Both the position numbers and the translations under genes were made by a program. DNA of 37,406 nt from Candidatus Saganbacteria bacterium (GTDB taxonomy: Bacteria; Margulisbacteria; WOR-1; XYC2-FULL-46-14). Below, piece after piece: positions 7,453-15,420 of the stretch (its first letter is position 1; every line of letters starts with the position of its first letter). The notes under the pieces were generated by a model. That model ran no database searches and was not told where the DNA came from. It worked only from the letters and a program-made list of their open reading frames with translations. The stretch is taken from positions 1 to 37,406 of the forward strand of contig JABMQY010000112.1 of the NCBI GenBank assembly GCA_013202975.1. The letters run 5' to 3'.

Positions 7453-9734
7453 CAATATCTCCTGGGTGAGCTTTGCTTGAATTCTTTCATTGACTTTTCA
7501 AAGCTCTCAAAATAAAATCCCCGTGCCGGAGCATAACCAAAAGGCTCGTCCGGCAGAGCCTTTATGGTAAAGGTGACACTAATCTCTTTTCTATAATCCG
7601 AATAAGTATACATCACATTCCAGCAGTGCAGGTCTTTTAAAATGGAAATGTCCCGCAATTTAAAATCCTGGGTTGCAGTATCGTAGACATAAGCCAATTT
7701 TAAGTTCCAGTGATTCTGCCAGTTATTATCATTCCCTATTTCCCAGTTTATCAGACTATTGGCCGACTTTAAAAGTCCTATGTTTATGTCCTGGTTGGCA
7801 TTGACTTCAAGGGTTAAGCCGGAGAGCGGGGACAGTTTAAATCCGGCAGATAAATCAAGGTACTTTTTGTTTGTAATGTCGTAGCCGGATTTACAGGTAA
7901 AATTCATCTTTTTGGCGGGGACAAATTTCATGCTGGTTACCAGGTTATCATATTTTTTTATCTTGAAGTTGTATCCAATAGTAGTAGTCCAGTTGTAGTG
8001 GCTTTTATAAAATAAGATTAATTTCTCTTTCAGGGTGCTGTAATTACTGTTGACCGTGTCAAAGTAAAATGGGGAGTTTCCTTCAGAAATTCCCCGGCTA
8101 AAATTGATGCCGTTTCGAACCCGCTCCCATAAACTGGTATTAAGAGAGGCCGATTCCCTATATGAGTAGCGCTGATCTCCGGTTTCATAAGAATATTGTG
8201 AGACAGCCGCCTGCAGGCCAAGCGTGGTGCCCAGGAGCAGCGGGATACTTTTGTTTGCATCCAGCGAACCCATCTGGCGGTTGGCCGAGTAATCACGATT
8301 TTTCCCCAATGCCGGGACATATTTAACCTCATGGTACCAGCCATATTGCATGGTTGATCTAAGCTTAAAAAGTCTAAGATCAAGAGATTTGGAGGTTAGG
8401 GTGATCTCCGGCTGCTTTTCGAGATACTGTAAATTTGAATCTTCGGTGTAGTTGCTGCCGTCCATATCAAAGTAGTAATCCTCATAAAAGGTCAGGTCAA
8501 AGTAGTTGTTTGAATGGGAAATTGTATAATCCACATTAAGTCTCTCGTCGCCAATATCACCGGTATTTTTAATGTAGTTATTATAATTAAAATTTGTTTT
8601 TAATTTTGTCTTTTCAAAAAGCAGGGGTTGGGAATGGCTTAAGCGCTGATTAAGCCTTATGTTGCGGATGCCGCTCTTTCTTTGGTCAAGGGTTGAGCTG
8701 TAGGCCGTCTTGTATCCCTTGTAATAATGGTTCAGCGCCAAAAGATAACGCTCAGTATTATTCTGTGTATCGTCAAGCTGCTCCAACTGTAATTTTGTTT
8801 GGTGTGTTCCCCGATGGTCCCAGCTAATTTTGTTACTAAATTTATCTGTCCTTCCGCTCGGGATCAGATAAATTTTGCTGGAATCATGCTGCAGTTTTAG
8901 GTCTGTTGTTTTATTTATCTTTTTGTTGTGTTTAAGTTTCACTACCCAGTCCTGGGTTTTAGTATCTTTTTCTTCAAGATGGTATAAATAGGCCGAAGAT
9001 TTTTCCCCATAATAAAATTCGGTTCCGTATCCGATCCCTTTTTTATCCATCCAATCCAAAAATATTAGCGACCCGTCCAGGGGGTAGGGGGAGTCCCAGA
9101 CCGATTTTACAAAATTTCCTTCAACCTGGTTATTTCCAAATGTCCAGTTGCGCTTTCTGTGTTTTTTTAGGTCGTAATAGATGTAGGGGACCCACATTAT
9201 CGGCGCTTTCTCAATCCATCCCTCGTAAAAAGTTACAGAGTACCCGATTATCTTGTCGTCAGGATAATATTCTACTTTTTTTGCCATTGCCAGGTAATGC
9301 TTTTTTTTCTCGTCACAGGTTGAGATCCCGGTATCGGATCCGATCATTTTATTTTTATAATCAGTTATTTTGTTTCCGGATAAGAATAGTTTTCCTTTAA
9401 TTGTTGGGGGAGACTGGATAGTCGTAAAATCATATAGGGTTGAGACCTCGTTGCTAATGTTATAAACAAGCTTCTCGCCAAATGCATCATATTCTCCACC
9501 CTTAATTTTGACATTGCCCTCGGCCGTAATAATATCATAGGCGCTGTGCATTTCCAGCATGTCGGCTAAAATAGTTATATTGTTAAATTTTATTTCAACC
9601 GATCCGGTTGCTGTGACGATGTTTTTTTCTTCTGAAAACTTCAGCGTTTCTGCTTTTATGTTGACGGGAATTTCTCCGGCGTAGGCGCTAAGAGCACAAG
9701 CGCACAGGAGCAGAAGGGGGAGTAGTCTTTTCAT
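7452..9734 (-). CDS. lptD: LPS-assembly outer-membrane protein LptD
   Basis: 760-aa outer-membrane translocon that inserts LPS into the outer leaflet. A signal peptide ends near LSAYAGEIP. The next 100 or so residues are an OstA/LptA-like jellyroll with repeated strands such as VTATGSVEIKFNNITILAD and ITAEGNVKIKGGEY. The remaining 600 residues are aromatic-rich alternating strands typical of a large beta-barrel. Length is typical of the family. It has 4-base (TPR side) and 1-base (lipoprotein side) overlaps with its neighbours, so it sits inside one operon with an LptF/G permease and lnt. Conserved cysteines of the E. coli protein are not obvious, and the barrel is poorly conserved, as usual outside Proteobacteria. 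Confidence 0.9.
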   Translation of the reverse strand: MKRLLPLLLLCACALSAYAGEIPVNIKAETLKFSEEKNIVTATGSVEIKFNNITILADMLEMHSAYDIITAEGNVKIKGGEYDAFGEKLVYNISNEVSTLYDFTTIQSPPTIKGKLFLSGNKITDYKNKMIGSDTGISTCDEKKKHYLAMAKKVEYYPDDKIIGYSVTFYEGWIEKAPIMWVPYIYYDLKKHRKRNWTFGNNQVEGNFVKSVWDSPYPLDGSLIFLDWMDKKGIGYGTEFYYGEKSSAYLYHLEEKDTKTQDWVVKLKHNKKINKTTDLKLQHDSSKIYLIPSGRTDKFSNKISWDHRGTHQTKLQLEQLDDTQNNTERYLLALNHYYKGYKTAYSSTLDQRKSGIRNIRLNQRLSHSQPLLFEKTKLKTNFNYNNYIKNTGDIGDERLNVDYTISHSNNYFDLTFYEDYYFDMDGSNYTEDSNLQYLEKQPEITLTSKSLDLRLFKLRSTMQYGWYHEVKYVPALGKNRDYSANRQMGSLDANKSIPLLLGTTLGLQAAVSQYSYETGDQRYSYRESASLNTSLWERVRNGINFSRGISEGNSPFYFDTVNSNYSTLKEKLILFYKSHYNWTTTIGYNFKIKKYDNLVTSMKFVPAKKMNFTCKSGYDITNKKYLDLSAGFKLSPLSGLTLEVNANQDINIGLLKSANSLINWEIGNDNNWQNHWNLKLAYVYDTATQDFKLRDISILKDLHCWNVMYTYSDYRKEISVTFTIKALPDEPFGYAPARGFYFESFEKSMKEFKQSSPRRY

Positions 9735-12073
9735 GCTGTTTTACAGAGTAGTCTTTTTTGTGCCAGAGAGCTGAGAATGTCTTGACCCCCTACTGACCGG
9801 TAGGAATTAATTGCCAGCTCCGCATTTTCTCTTTGATAGCTAACGTCCCCCAGGTTGATTGCTGCTGAAGCTAATTCAGGGTTGTTTTCTCTGGCCTGCA
9901 AAAGATATTTCTCCGCCTGCTCCAGGTTCCCTTCCATAAAATAGGCTGCTCCCAGGTTGTTTAACAGAATAGATGAGGCCGGTTCTATTCTGAGGGCTTC
10001 TTTGAATTTCGCAATAGCTTCGTTGATCCGGTCAAAGGCAATATAGGTTACCCCCAGGTTATTTGTGGATGCCGTGAAAGCCGGATCAATTTTTGCGGCT
10101 AAGTCAAATTCTTCTAATGCGGCTTTAAACATACCTTTTATGTAATAATCAAACCCGGCGTTATTGTGGCTTAGGCCGAACGAAGTAGTGATGTTTTGTT
10201 TTCTGCTGCTGCTTCTTGATTCCCGTCCCCAAAAAGCATAGATCTTTTTTGTTTCGGGGGTAAATATTGTTAAGGCCAGCATTCTGTTTTGCAGGGATTT
10301 AAGGCTTGATGTTTTTAGCAGCTTTATTTTTTCATCTAAGCCAGGGTAGTCAATTTCGTCAGATAGTATTTCTTCCAGCACCTTAATTGCTTTTTTTATG
10401 TTTCCCTGTGCTTCGTAGCACAAGGCAGTCTTAAACTGGCTGTGGTTTGAACTCTGATCGGTTTTTCTTAAAACCGATTGTGCCAGATTGAAACGGCCCT
10501 CTTCTATGTATAATTCTGCCATTGTATTAAATACAGCTGGTGCGCGCTGTTGGTCACGGGAGGCCAGCTGCAGTTCTTTGAGCGCCTCCGGCCGCCGTCC
10601 CATGTTAATATAAACTTTTGCCAGGTCAAAGTGCAGCTCTGTTTTCCATTCGTCTTCTAGTATCCTCTTTTTAATAGAAGTTTCTTCCAGGCTCAATTCT
10701 TTAATTTGTACTTTGCGGCAAATTTTGTGGATTTCGATGTCATGGGGAGAAAGTTTGAGAGCGTTCAAAAATGAATCACATGCTTTTCTGGTTAAATTTT
10801 TCTTAATATTAATTTTTCCAAGCAGGATGTAGGCAGAGGCAGATTTCTTGTCGTGCGAAAGCAGTGCTTCTGCTTCGGTCTGGGCCTTGTTGCTGTTTTC
10901 TTTGGAAAGATAGGCGTAGCCTAAAATCTCATGCAGGACCGGGTTTTTCTTGGCCAAATCTTTGCATTTTTGGATAATCCAGTCTGCTGAGTCAGAATGG
11001 AGGGCTAAAAGCTTATGCATTTCGGCAATCGCTTCCTGGTAGTCTGCCTTTGACAGGTAGACCTGGGCAAGAAACTGATGGGCGGTGTATTGGTCTGGAA
11101 ATTTTTTAAGTATTCCCAGACAGCCGGCGACCGCATGTTTTTGGAAATCAGGATGATGTTTTATTAAGCGGTTGTAGTTTTCAATTGCTTCGGAAAAATC
11201 ATTTTTCTCGGCCAGAACAGAGGCCAGGGTAATCAGTGCCTGGGGATGATTGGGATAATTTTTTAAGATAATTTTGGTTTGCCCAATTGCAAAATCAATC
11301 TTGGCCGGGTCAAGCAGCAGGATTTCTCTCAGTGTTTCTGCCGCAGCATCCGGTTTCAGGGTTTTCATGTATATCTCGACTAAGATTTCGCGGATTTTTA
11401 CATTTGTTTCATCAGATAAAAGTAATGCCCCCAATTTCTTAATAACTTCCTGTGCTGATTCCGGATCGCTGGCAAAAAGTTGCCCGTAACGCTCTGCCGC
11501 CGGATCAAAATTGTTGGTGCGTGTATACAATTCACCCAGTGTCCGTAGGATGTTTTTGTCGCCTGGGTTATTGCGCCGCAGCTCTTCATAAAATTGAATT
11601 GCTTCCTCCAGGCGGCCTTTTTTTAGATAAACTCCGGCCAGCATTTGTGAGATGCCAATCTCTTTTATGCCGTATTCAAGGGCTTTTTCTAAAAGGGCCA
11701 GGGCTTTGTCGGTCTGGTTTAGGGAGACATAAATTTTTCCAAGAAGATTATAGACCGCGGCATTGTTTGGATCGATTTCTAAAAGCTCTTCTAATTCCAG
11801 TATTGCTGTGTCAATCTCTGAAAAATTAAGTAAAAAGGAAATAAGCGATAAGCGAATTGCGCTGTTTTCCGGCTCTTTTGCTAAAAGTTGTTCGTGATCA
11901 AGTATTATTTCGGAAATCAGGCGCGGATTAAAACCTGCGGCCAGGCAGTACTCTTCATGAGCGCGTTTTAGATAATGGTTATTAAGGTAAAGCCAGCCCA
12001 GCTGGCGCAGTACCCGGGAGTCTTTTGGGTTATTTGCTATCCTGCTTTTTAATTCATCTAACTGTTGTTTCAT
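9731..12073 (-). CDS. Large TPR-repeat protein
   Basis: 780-aa protein made almost entirely of tetratricopeptide repeats, many of 34 residues with the usual pattern (for example NLLGKIYVSLNQTDKALALL and NNLGAAYFMEGNLEQAEKYL). A non-repeat linker with a basic, Ser-rich segment (RESRSSSRK) at about residue 625 separates the main array from three C-terminal TPRs. There is no signal peptide or membrane segment, so it is predicted to be cytoplasmic, which is notable between an inner-membrane permease and lptD. TPR arrays are protein-binding scaffolds; the partner is unknown. Four-base overlaps on both sides argue for tight co-translation with LPS transport genes. Confidence 0.85.
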   Translation of the reverse strand: MKQQLDELKSRIANNPKDSRVLRQLGWLYLNNHYLKRAHEEYCLAAGFNPRLISEIILDHEQLLAKEPENSAIRLSLISFLLNFSEIDTAILELEELLEIDPNNAAVYNLLGKIYVSLNQTDKALALLEKALEYGIKEIGISQMLAGVYLKKGRLEEAIQFYEELRRNNPGDKNILRTLGELYTRTNNFDPAAERYGQLFASDPESAQEVIKKLGALLLSDETNVKIREILVEIYMKTLKPDAAAETLREILLLDPAKIDFAIGQTKIILKNYPNHPQALITLASVLAEKNDFSEAIENYNRLIKHHPDFQKHAVAGCLGILKKFPDQYTAHQFLAQVYLSKADYQEAIAEMHKLLALHSDSADWIIQKCKDLAKKNPVLHEILGYAYLSKENSNKAQTEAEALLSHDKKSASAYILLGKINIKKNLTRKACDSFLNALKLSPHDIEIHKICRKVQIKELSLEETSIKKRILEDEWKTELHFDLAKVYINMGRRPEALKELQLASRDQQRAPAVFNTMAELYIEEGRFNLAQSVLRKTDQSSNHSQFKTALCYEAQGNIKKAIKVLEEILSDEIDYPGLDEKIKLLKTSSLKSLQNRMLALTIFTPETKKIYAFWGRESRSSSRKQNITTSFGLSHNNAGFDYYIKGMFKAALEEFDLAAKIDPAFTASTNNLGVTYIAFDRINEAIAKFKEALRIEPASSILLNNLGAAYFMEGNLEQAEKYLLQARENNPELASAAINLGDVSYQRENAELAINSYRSVGGQDILSSLAQKRLLCKTA

Positions 12074-13146
12074 CTGGTATTTCCTTCTTTAACAATCAGC
12101 AGAATTCCAATCAGGGCTATTGAGAGTGAGGGAATCCAGGCTGCCAGTGCGGGATTGAGTATAGCGCCCCTCCCCAACGACCGGAAGACCGAGGCAAAAA
12201 CGTAAAATGTAAACATTATCACAATCGTCAGAACCATTCCCCAGGTGCGGGAAGATTTTATTCCGGGGAGGCAGAGCGGGATGCCGATTAAGGCAAAGAC
12301 CAGTGAGGTTAATGGAATTGAGTATTTCAGAAAAAGGTCTGTTTTTAGCTGGTGGGTTTTTACTCCGGAACGCTCAAAAGAACCTATTTGTTTTCTTAGT
12401 TCGGAGCTGCTCATTTCCTGGGCAGTTTTTGTTTTTCCAAACGTTAGCGGATTTTCCAAAAGATTTACTTTCATTTTATTAAAAAGTGCTTCGTATTCCA
12501 GTCTGCCGTCAGAATCGAATTTATGTATTATACCCTTTTGCAGGTGCAATGTTAATCCCTCAAGTGTTCCGCGGTCTGCGGTAATTGTGCGGGGCAGGGT
12601 GTTTTGTCCTAACTCATAAACCATGATTCCTTCAAGCAGGTTTTTTTTGGGATCCATTTTGCGCACATAAAAATAACGCTGGTGCGGGTCTTTAAAAAAT
12701 ACATCTGACTTTATATCCGGAAGGGGCCGGCGGTGAATTATTTCTTTGACAATTTGTTCGGAGCGCTGATTGGCATAGGGGACTATCTTTTCGTTAATAA
12801 AAAAAGCCACTATCGAGATTATCATTGAAAGGATAATTATCGGAGAAATGATCCTATAAAAAGAGATTCCCGATGTGCGCAGGGCAGCCAGTTCGGAGTC
12901 TTTTGATAATCTTCCCAGCGCCATGGCGACTCCAAAAAGGGTAGCAACCGGAAAGGTCATTATCATGATGTACGGGAGCTTATACAGAAGCAGCTGGATA
13001 ACGGAAAAGAATGGAACTCCGCGGTTAATGATCAGGTCAACAAAGGTAAAGAGAAGATCGACAATCATGACTAAAACAAAGCCCAGAATACCGAGGAAAA
13101 ATGGACCCAGCATTTCCAGGCTTATATAACGGTCTAGGAGTTTCAC
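12070..13146 (-). CDS. lptG: LptF/LptG family LPS export permease (second)
   Basis: 358-aa YjgP/YjgQ-family permease, the second of two in the window and likely dimer partner of the one at 627-1718. It starts LLDRYISLEMLGPFFLG, has three N-terminal membrane segments, the family motif GRLSKDSELAALRTSG, a periplasmic domain (about 120-260) and three C-terminal membrane segments. The start is a GTG that shares four bases with the rpsU stop (GTGA). Its operon also contains lptD and lnt, whereas the other permease sits with lptB, so the transporter is split between two oppositely oriented clusters. Naming F versus G is provisional. Confidence 0.9.
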   Translation of the reverse strand: MKLLDRYISLEMLGPFFLGILGFVLVMIVDLLFTFVDLIINRGVPFFSVIQLLLYKLPYIMIMTFPVATLFGVAMALGRLSKDSELAALRTSGISFYRIISPIIILSMIISIVAFFINEKIVPYANQRSEQIVKEIIHRRPLPDIKSDVFFKDPHQRYFYVRKMDPKKNLLEGIMVYELGQNTLPRTITADRGTLEGLTLHLQKGIIHKFDSDGRLEYEALFNKMKVNLLENPLTFGKTKTAQEMSSSELRKQIGSFERSGVKTHQLKTDLFLKYSIPLTSLVFALIGIPLCLPGIKSSRTWGMVLTIVIMFTFYVFASVFRSLGRGAILNPALAAWIPSLSIALIGILLIVKEGNTR

Positions 13147-13334
13147 TCTTCTCGTTGTCGGCGTTGATGTTCCCGTCGTACTGCGCGGGCCAGTTCTTTT
13201 CTGCGGCGTTGATTCGGTTTTTCGTAGAATTCGCGCTTTTTGATTTCGTCAATGATTCCGGCCTGTTTGACTTTGGTCTTAAACTTGCGCAGTGCTTTTT
13301 CAAGCTCATTCTTTCTTACTTCAACTCTTGCCAT
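13143..13334 (-). CDS. rpsU: 30S ribosomal protein S21
   Basis: 63-aa, strongly basic protein of the bS21 family, which helps the 30S subunit engage mRNA. N-terminal VEVRKNELEKALRKFK and the central REFYEKPNQRRRKE are family hallmarks; the C-terminus is an Arg-rich helix. A Shine-Dalgarno-like GGGAG lies upstream of the ATG on the minus strand. It follows the HIT gene after 63 bases that hold a palindromic repeat, and it overlaps the permease start by four bases. Coupling rpsU directly to LPS transport genes is an uncommon arrangement. Confidence 0.95.
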   Translation of the reverse strand: MARVEVRKNELEKALRKFKTKVKQAGIIDEIKKREFYEKPNQRRRKELARAVRREHQRRQREE

Positions 13335-13358
13335 TAATAATCCACTCCCTTTTTTTTC

Positions 13359-13386
13359 GTACAGGCAGGTTTCAAGCCTGCCCTAC
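13359..13386. repeat. Intergenic palindrome between HIT gene and rpsU
   Basis: Core GGCAGG-TTTCAAG-CCTGCC, with outer GTA/TAC bases giving a longer imperfect palindrome. It lies in the only sizeable gap of the holB-lnt operon. No T-tract follows on the minus strand, so it is not a clear terminator. It resembles dispersed REP-like palindromes. Confidence 0.6.
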
Positions 13387-13397
13387 AATATTCGATT

Positions 13398-13724
13398 TCA
13401 TCCCGGCGGCCAATTCATTTTTCTGCCGGACATTACATGAAAATGCAAATGAGGCACAGCCTGTCCGGCATCTTTACCAAAATTCATCACAAGACGATAA
13501 CCGTCCATGTTTTGTGATACTACATTTATAGCAGAAAAAAGGGCATTTGACAAATCCTTTTTTATGTCCTTTATATGCTCAAGATGTTTTTTTGGGATAA
13601 CCAGTATGTGGGTGGGGGCTTGCGGCGCAATGTCGGCAAAGGCAATTGTTAATTCATCCTCGTAAATAACAGCCGTATCTATTTCTTTGCGCGCAATTTT
13701 ACAAAAAATACAGCTGCTGCTCAT
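13398..13724 (-). CDS. HIT family (HinT-like) nucleotide hydrolase
   Basis: 108-aa histidine-triad protein, probably a purine nucleoside phosphoramidase of the HinT branch. The catalytic triad motif VPHLHFHV is present near the C-terminus. N-terminal CIFCKIARKEI supplies the Cys pair often used for zinc, and THILVIPKKHLEHI is a family signature. It overlaps the ricT stop by four bases. Length matches the family. The cellular substrate is unknown, and I see nothing tying it to its neighbours beyond co-transcription. Confidence 0.92.
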   Translation of the reverse strand: MSSSCIFCKIARKEIDTAVIYEDELTIAFADIAPQAPTHILVIPKKHLEHIKDIKKDLSNALFSAINVVSQNMDGYRLVMNFGKDAGQAVPHLHFHVMSGRKMNWPPG

Positions 13725-14410
13725 TTTTTTGGTCTTCGGCTGCTTTTAACTGTTTTTCCTTTTTTGTTTTCTGTTTCGTATCCAAAACAGCACATCAGGC
13801 GGCCGCACATTCCTGAGGTGCGGGTCGGAGAAATTTGAAAGCCCTGTTCTTTTACCATTTTTACGGTAATGTGTTTGGGTTTTGTCAGCCATCCGGAACA
13901 GCAGAGCTTTCTTCCGCAGGGACCCAGACCACCGACAAATTTTGCTTCGTCGCGGGCAGAGAGCAGCCGCAGTGTTACTTCTGCTTTTAGCGTCCCGGAC
14001 AGGTTTTTGCGGAAATCCCGAGAGTCCGGCATTTTTTTATCTTTAGGAACTTTATAATAAAAAAATACTTTTGAGGTATCAAATAAATATTCAACCGAAA
14101 TGATTTTTATCGGAAGTTCAAATTCTCTTATTTTTGCTGCTGCGGTTTCAACCCCGTTCTTTTCTATCTGGGGCAGTGAGTTGGCCTTTTTAATGTCCTG
14201 TTCGGTTGCGTAGCGGATCACCTTTCTCAGCTGGACCTCTTTTGAGATTTTTTGCGGGTAACTTTTTGGGAAGGAAATTATTTTTCCAAACTCTTCTCCC
14301 CGGTTGGTTTTGACCACAACATCAGCCCCGACTTTTATCGTCCCTTCGTTTTTCGAAGAGATAGGACAGAGCTGATTATTGCGTAATTTTATTGCTAATT
14401 TTTGTTCCAT
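13721..14410 (-). CDS. ricT: PSP1-domain regulator RicT (YaaT)
   Basis: 229-aa PSP1/YaaT-family protein. In Bacillus, RicT forms a Fe-S containing complex with RicA and RicF that affects RNA maturation by RNase Y and phosphorelay output. Seen here: the PSP1 segment (VVVKTNRGEEFGKIISF) and a cysteine-rich module, GPCGRKLCCSGW and MCGRLMCCFGYE, that binds the cluster. The C-terminus is basic. It overlaps the end of holB by 16 bases; holB-yaaT linkage is conserved in Firmicutes too, which supports both assignments. No RicA or RicF gene is seen in this window. Confidence 0.9.
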   Translation of the reverse strand: MEQKLAIKLRNNQLCPISSKNEGTIKVGADVVVKTNRGEEFGKIISFPKSYPQKISKEVQLRKVIRYATEQDIKKANSLPQIEKNGVETAAAKIREFELPIKIISVEYLFDTSKVFFYYKVPKDKKMPDSRDFRKNLSGTLKAEVTLRLLSARDEAKFVGGLGPCGRKLCCSGWLTKPKHITVKMVKEQGFQISPTRTSGMCGRLMCCFGYETENKKGKTVKSSRRPKK

Positions 14411-15102
14411 ATATCATTAAGCCTTATCATCATTATATCAGCTGCCAGGTTTTTATTCCCCCTTCTTTTTATTCCCTGCCCGATTTCCTGCAATACCCGG
14501 ATGCTTTTTCGGCTTTTGGAGTCTGCTGCTTTGTGATAGAGATGGATAAGCGAATTCAATAATTCTTCATTAGTGGTGAATGTTTTTGTAAGGCTCAGCA
14601 TTTCAAACTCGGATTTTGCCATGCCTATATGATTATAAATTTCCTGGGCTGTTTCATCTACGGAGAAGCAGCTGCTTTCCGGAAAAAGAATCCTTTGGCA
14701 GCGGGAGGCGATCGTTTTTGGCAGTGCTTCCTGCTGGGTGCACAAAAGAATAAAAATAGTGCGGGGAGGGGGCTCTTCCAGGCACTTCAAAAAGCTATTG
14801 GCCGCCTCGATCGTCATTGTCTCAGCATCCTTTATGATTGCAAAAAGGAAATCGGCCTGATTTGGTCCGTATTTCACGGTATCTTTTAATCTTCTGATCT
14901 GGTCGATTTTGAGGGTGGTTTTTTCTTTTTCGATTATGATCAGATCCGGGTGGGTTTCTTTTTCTATATTATTTGCCGATTTTGCAAAACTCAGGGCAGC
15001 ATCAAATTTCCCGCTCTGCGGAGGTCCGATAAAAAGGTATGCATTTGCGATCCTTTTTGTTTTTAATATGCCGTTTATTATGGTTTCTATTCGTGGGTGC
15101 AT
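14395..15102 (-). CDS. holB: DNA polymerase III delta' subunit
   Basis: 235-aa clamp-loader subunit. Visible: a P-loop-like GPPQSGKF, where Phe replaces the usual Thr/Ser, HPDLIIIEKE, the sensor/arginine-finger style FLKCLEEPPPRTIFILL, and SRC motif ASRCQRILF. There is no four-cysteine zinc module, and the protein is shorter than the usual 300 or more residues, so the C-terminal domain is reduced. The ORF track starts at a TTG 12 codons upstream; I prefer the ATG at 15102 because MHPRIETIINGIL aligns with the family start and a TATAAT lies just 6 bases before it. It is the first gene of the minus-strand operon. Confidence 0.85.
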   Translation of the reverse strand: MHPRIETIINGILKTKRIANAYLFIGPPQSGKFDAALSFAKSANNIEKETHPDLIIIEKEKTTLKIDQIRRLKDTVKYGPNQADFLFAIIKDAETMTIEAANSFLKCLEEPPPRTIFILLCTQQEALPKTIASRCQRILFPESSCFSVDETAQEIYNHIGMAKSEFEMLSLTKTFTTNEELLNSLIHLYHKAADSKSRKSIRVLQEIGQGIKRRGNKNLAADIMMIRLNDIWNKN

Positions 15103-15108
15103 TGGTTT

Positions 15109-15138
15109 ATTATAGCACTTGAGATTTTGCTTGACCAA
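15109..15138 (-). promoter_or_regulatory. Promoter of the holB-lnt operon (possibly leaderless)
   Basis: On the minus strand a perfect TATAAT (15109-15114) is preceded, at 18-base spacing, by a weak TTGGTC. The holB ATG begins 6 bases after the TATAAT, so transcription would start at about the A of the ATG, giving a leaderless message. No SD precedes this ATG. Confidence 0.55.
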
Positions 15139-15160
15139 TTAAATTAACTGCTTTAGAATA

Positions 15161-15212
15161 GTACATACTAAGTATATACTTAGTGTATACTTAGTGCTTA
15201 CTTGGTATGTAC
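15161..15212. promoter_or_regulatory. Phased repeat/palindrome operator in the holB-abrB gap
   Basis: Contains a perfect 18-bp palindrome (ACTAAGTATATACTTAGT, 15167-15184) and an 11-bp direct repeat TATACTTAGTG at 15175 and 15186, with a degenerate third unit at 15197. GTACATACTAAG at the left edge and CTTGGTATGTAC at the right are inverted copies with one mismatch. Spacing of 11 bp puts the units on one helix face. Its likely ligand is the adjacent AbrB-fold protein. Confidence 0.7.
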
Positions 15213-15240
15213 TACGCCAAATATGGAGGTGAAATGAAAC

Positions 15241-15417
15241 ATGGACAGTTCAATTCGTCGAATTAGAAAGACCGGTAAATACAGCCTCTCCGTCACCCTT
15301 CCGATGAATTTTGTGAAAGAGTTAAAATGGCGGTTGAAGCAGAAGGTGGTTGTCTCGTTGAGGGGGAGTTCGATTGTTATCAAAGATTGGAAAGCGAAAA
15401 AAACCAGAAATAAATGA
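15241..15417 (+). CDS. Small AbrB/SpoVT-fold DNA-binding protein
   Basis: 58-aa ORF, too short for the ORF track, with the AbrB/MazE/SpoVT swapped-hairpin pattern: IRRIRKTGKYSLSVTLPMNF, then VKELKW and KVVVSLRGSSIVIKDW. The family acts as a dimeric transcription regulator or antitoxin. A Shine-Dalgarno GGAGGTGA lies about 10 bases before the ATG; the alternative ATG at 15233 closes after a few codons. No toxin gene is adjacent, so a stand-alone regulator is more likely. It is divergent from holB across the phased repeat operator and ends three bases from the convergent 1004-aa gene. Confidence 0.8.
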   Translation: MDSSIRRIRKTGKYSLSVTLPMNFVKELKWRLKQKVVVSLRGSSIVIKDWKAKKTRNK

Positions 15418-15420
15418 TAA

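Noticed and set aside
15103-15138. TTG-initiated 12-codon extension of holB
   Set aside because: It overlaps the TATAAT promoter box and adds residues not expected before the family start.
15241-15417. Toxin-antitoxin module based on the AbrB/MazE-like protein
   Set aside because: No small toxin-like ORF adjoins it; neighbours are holB and the large MBL-fusion gene.
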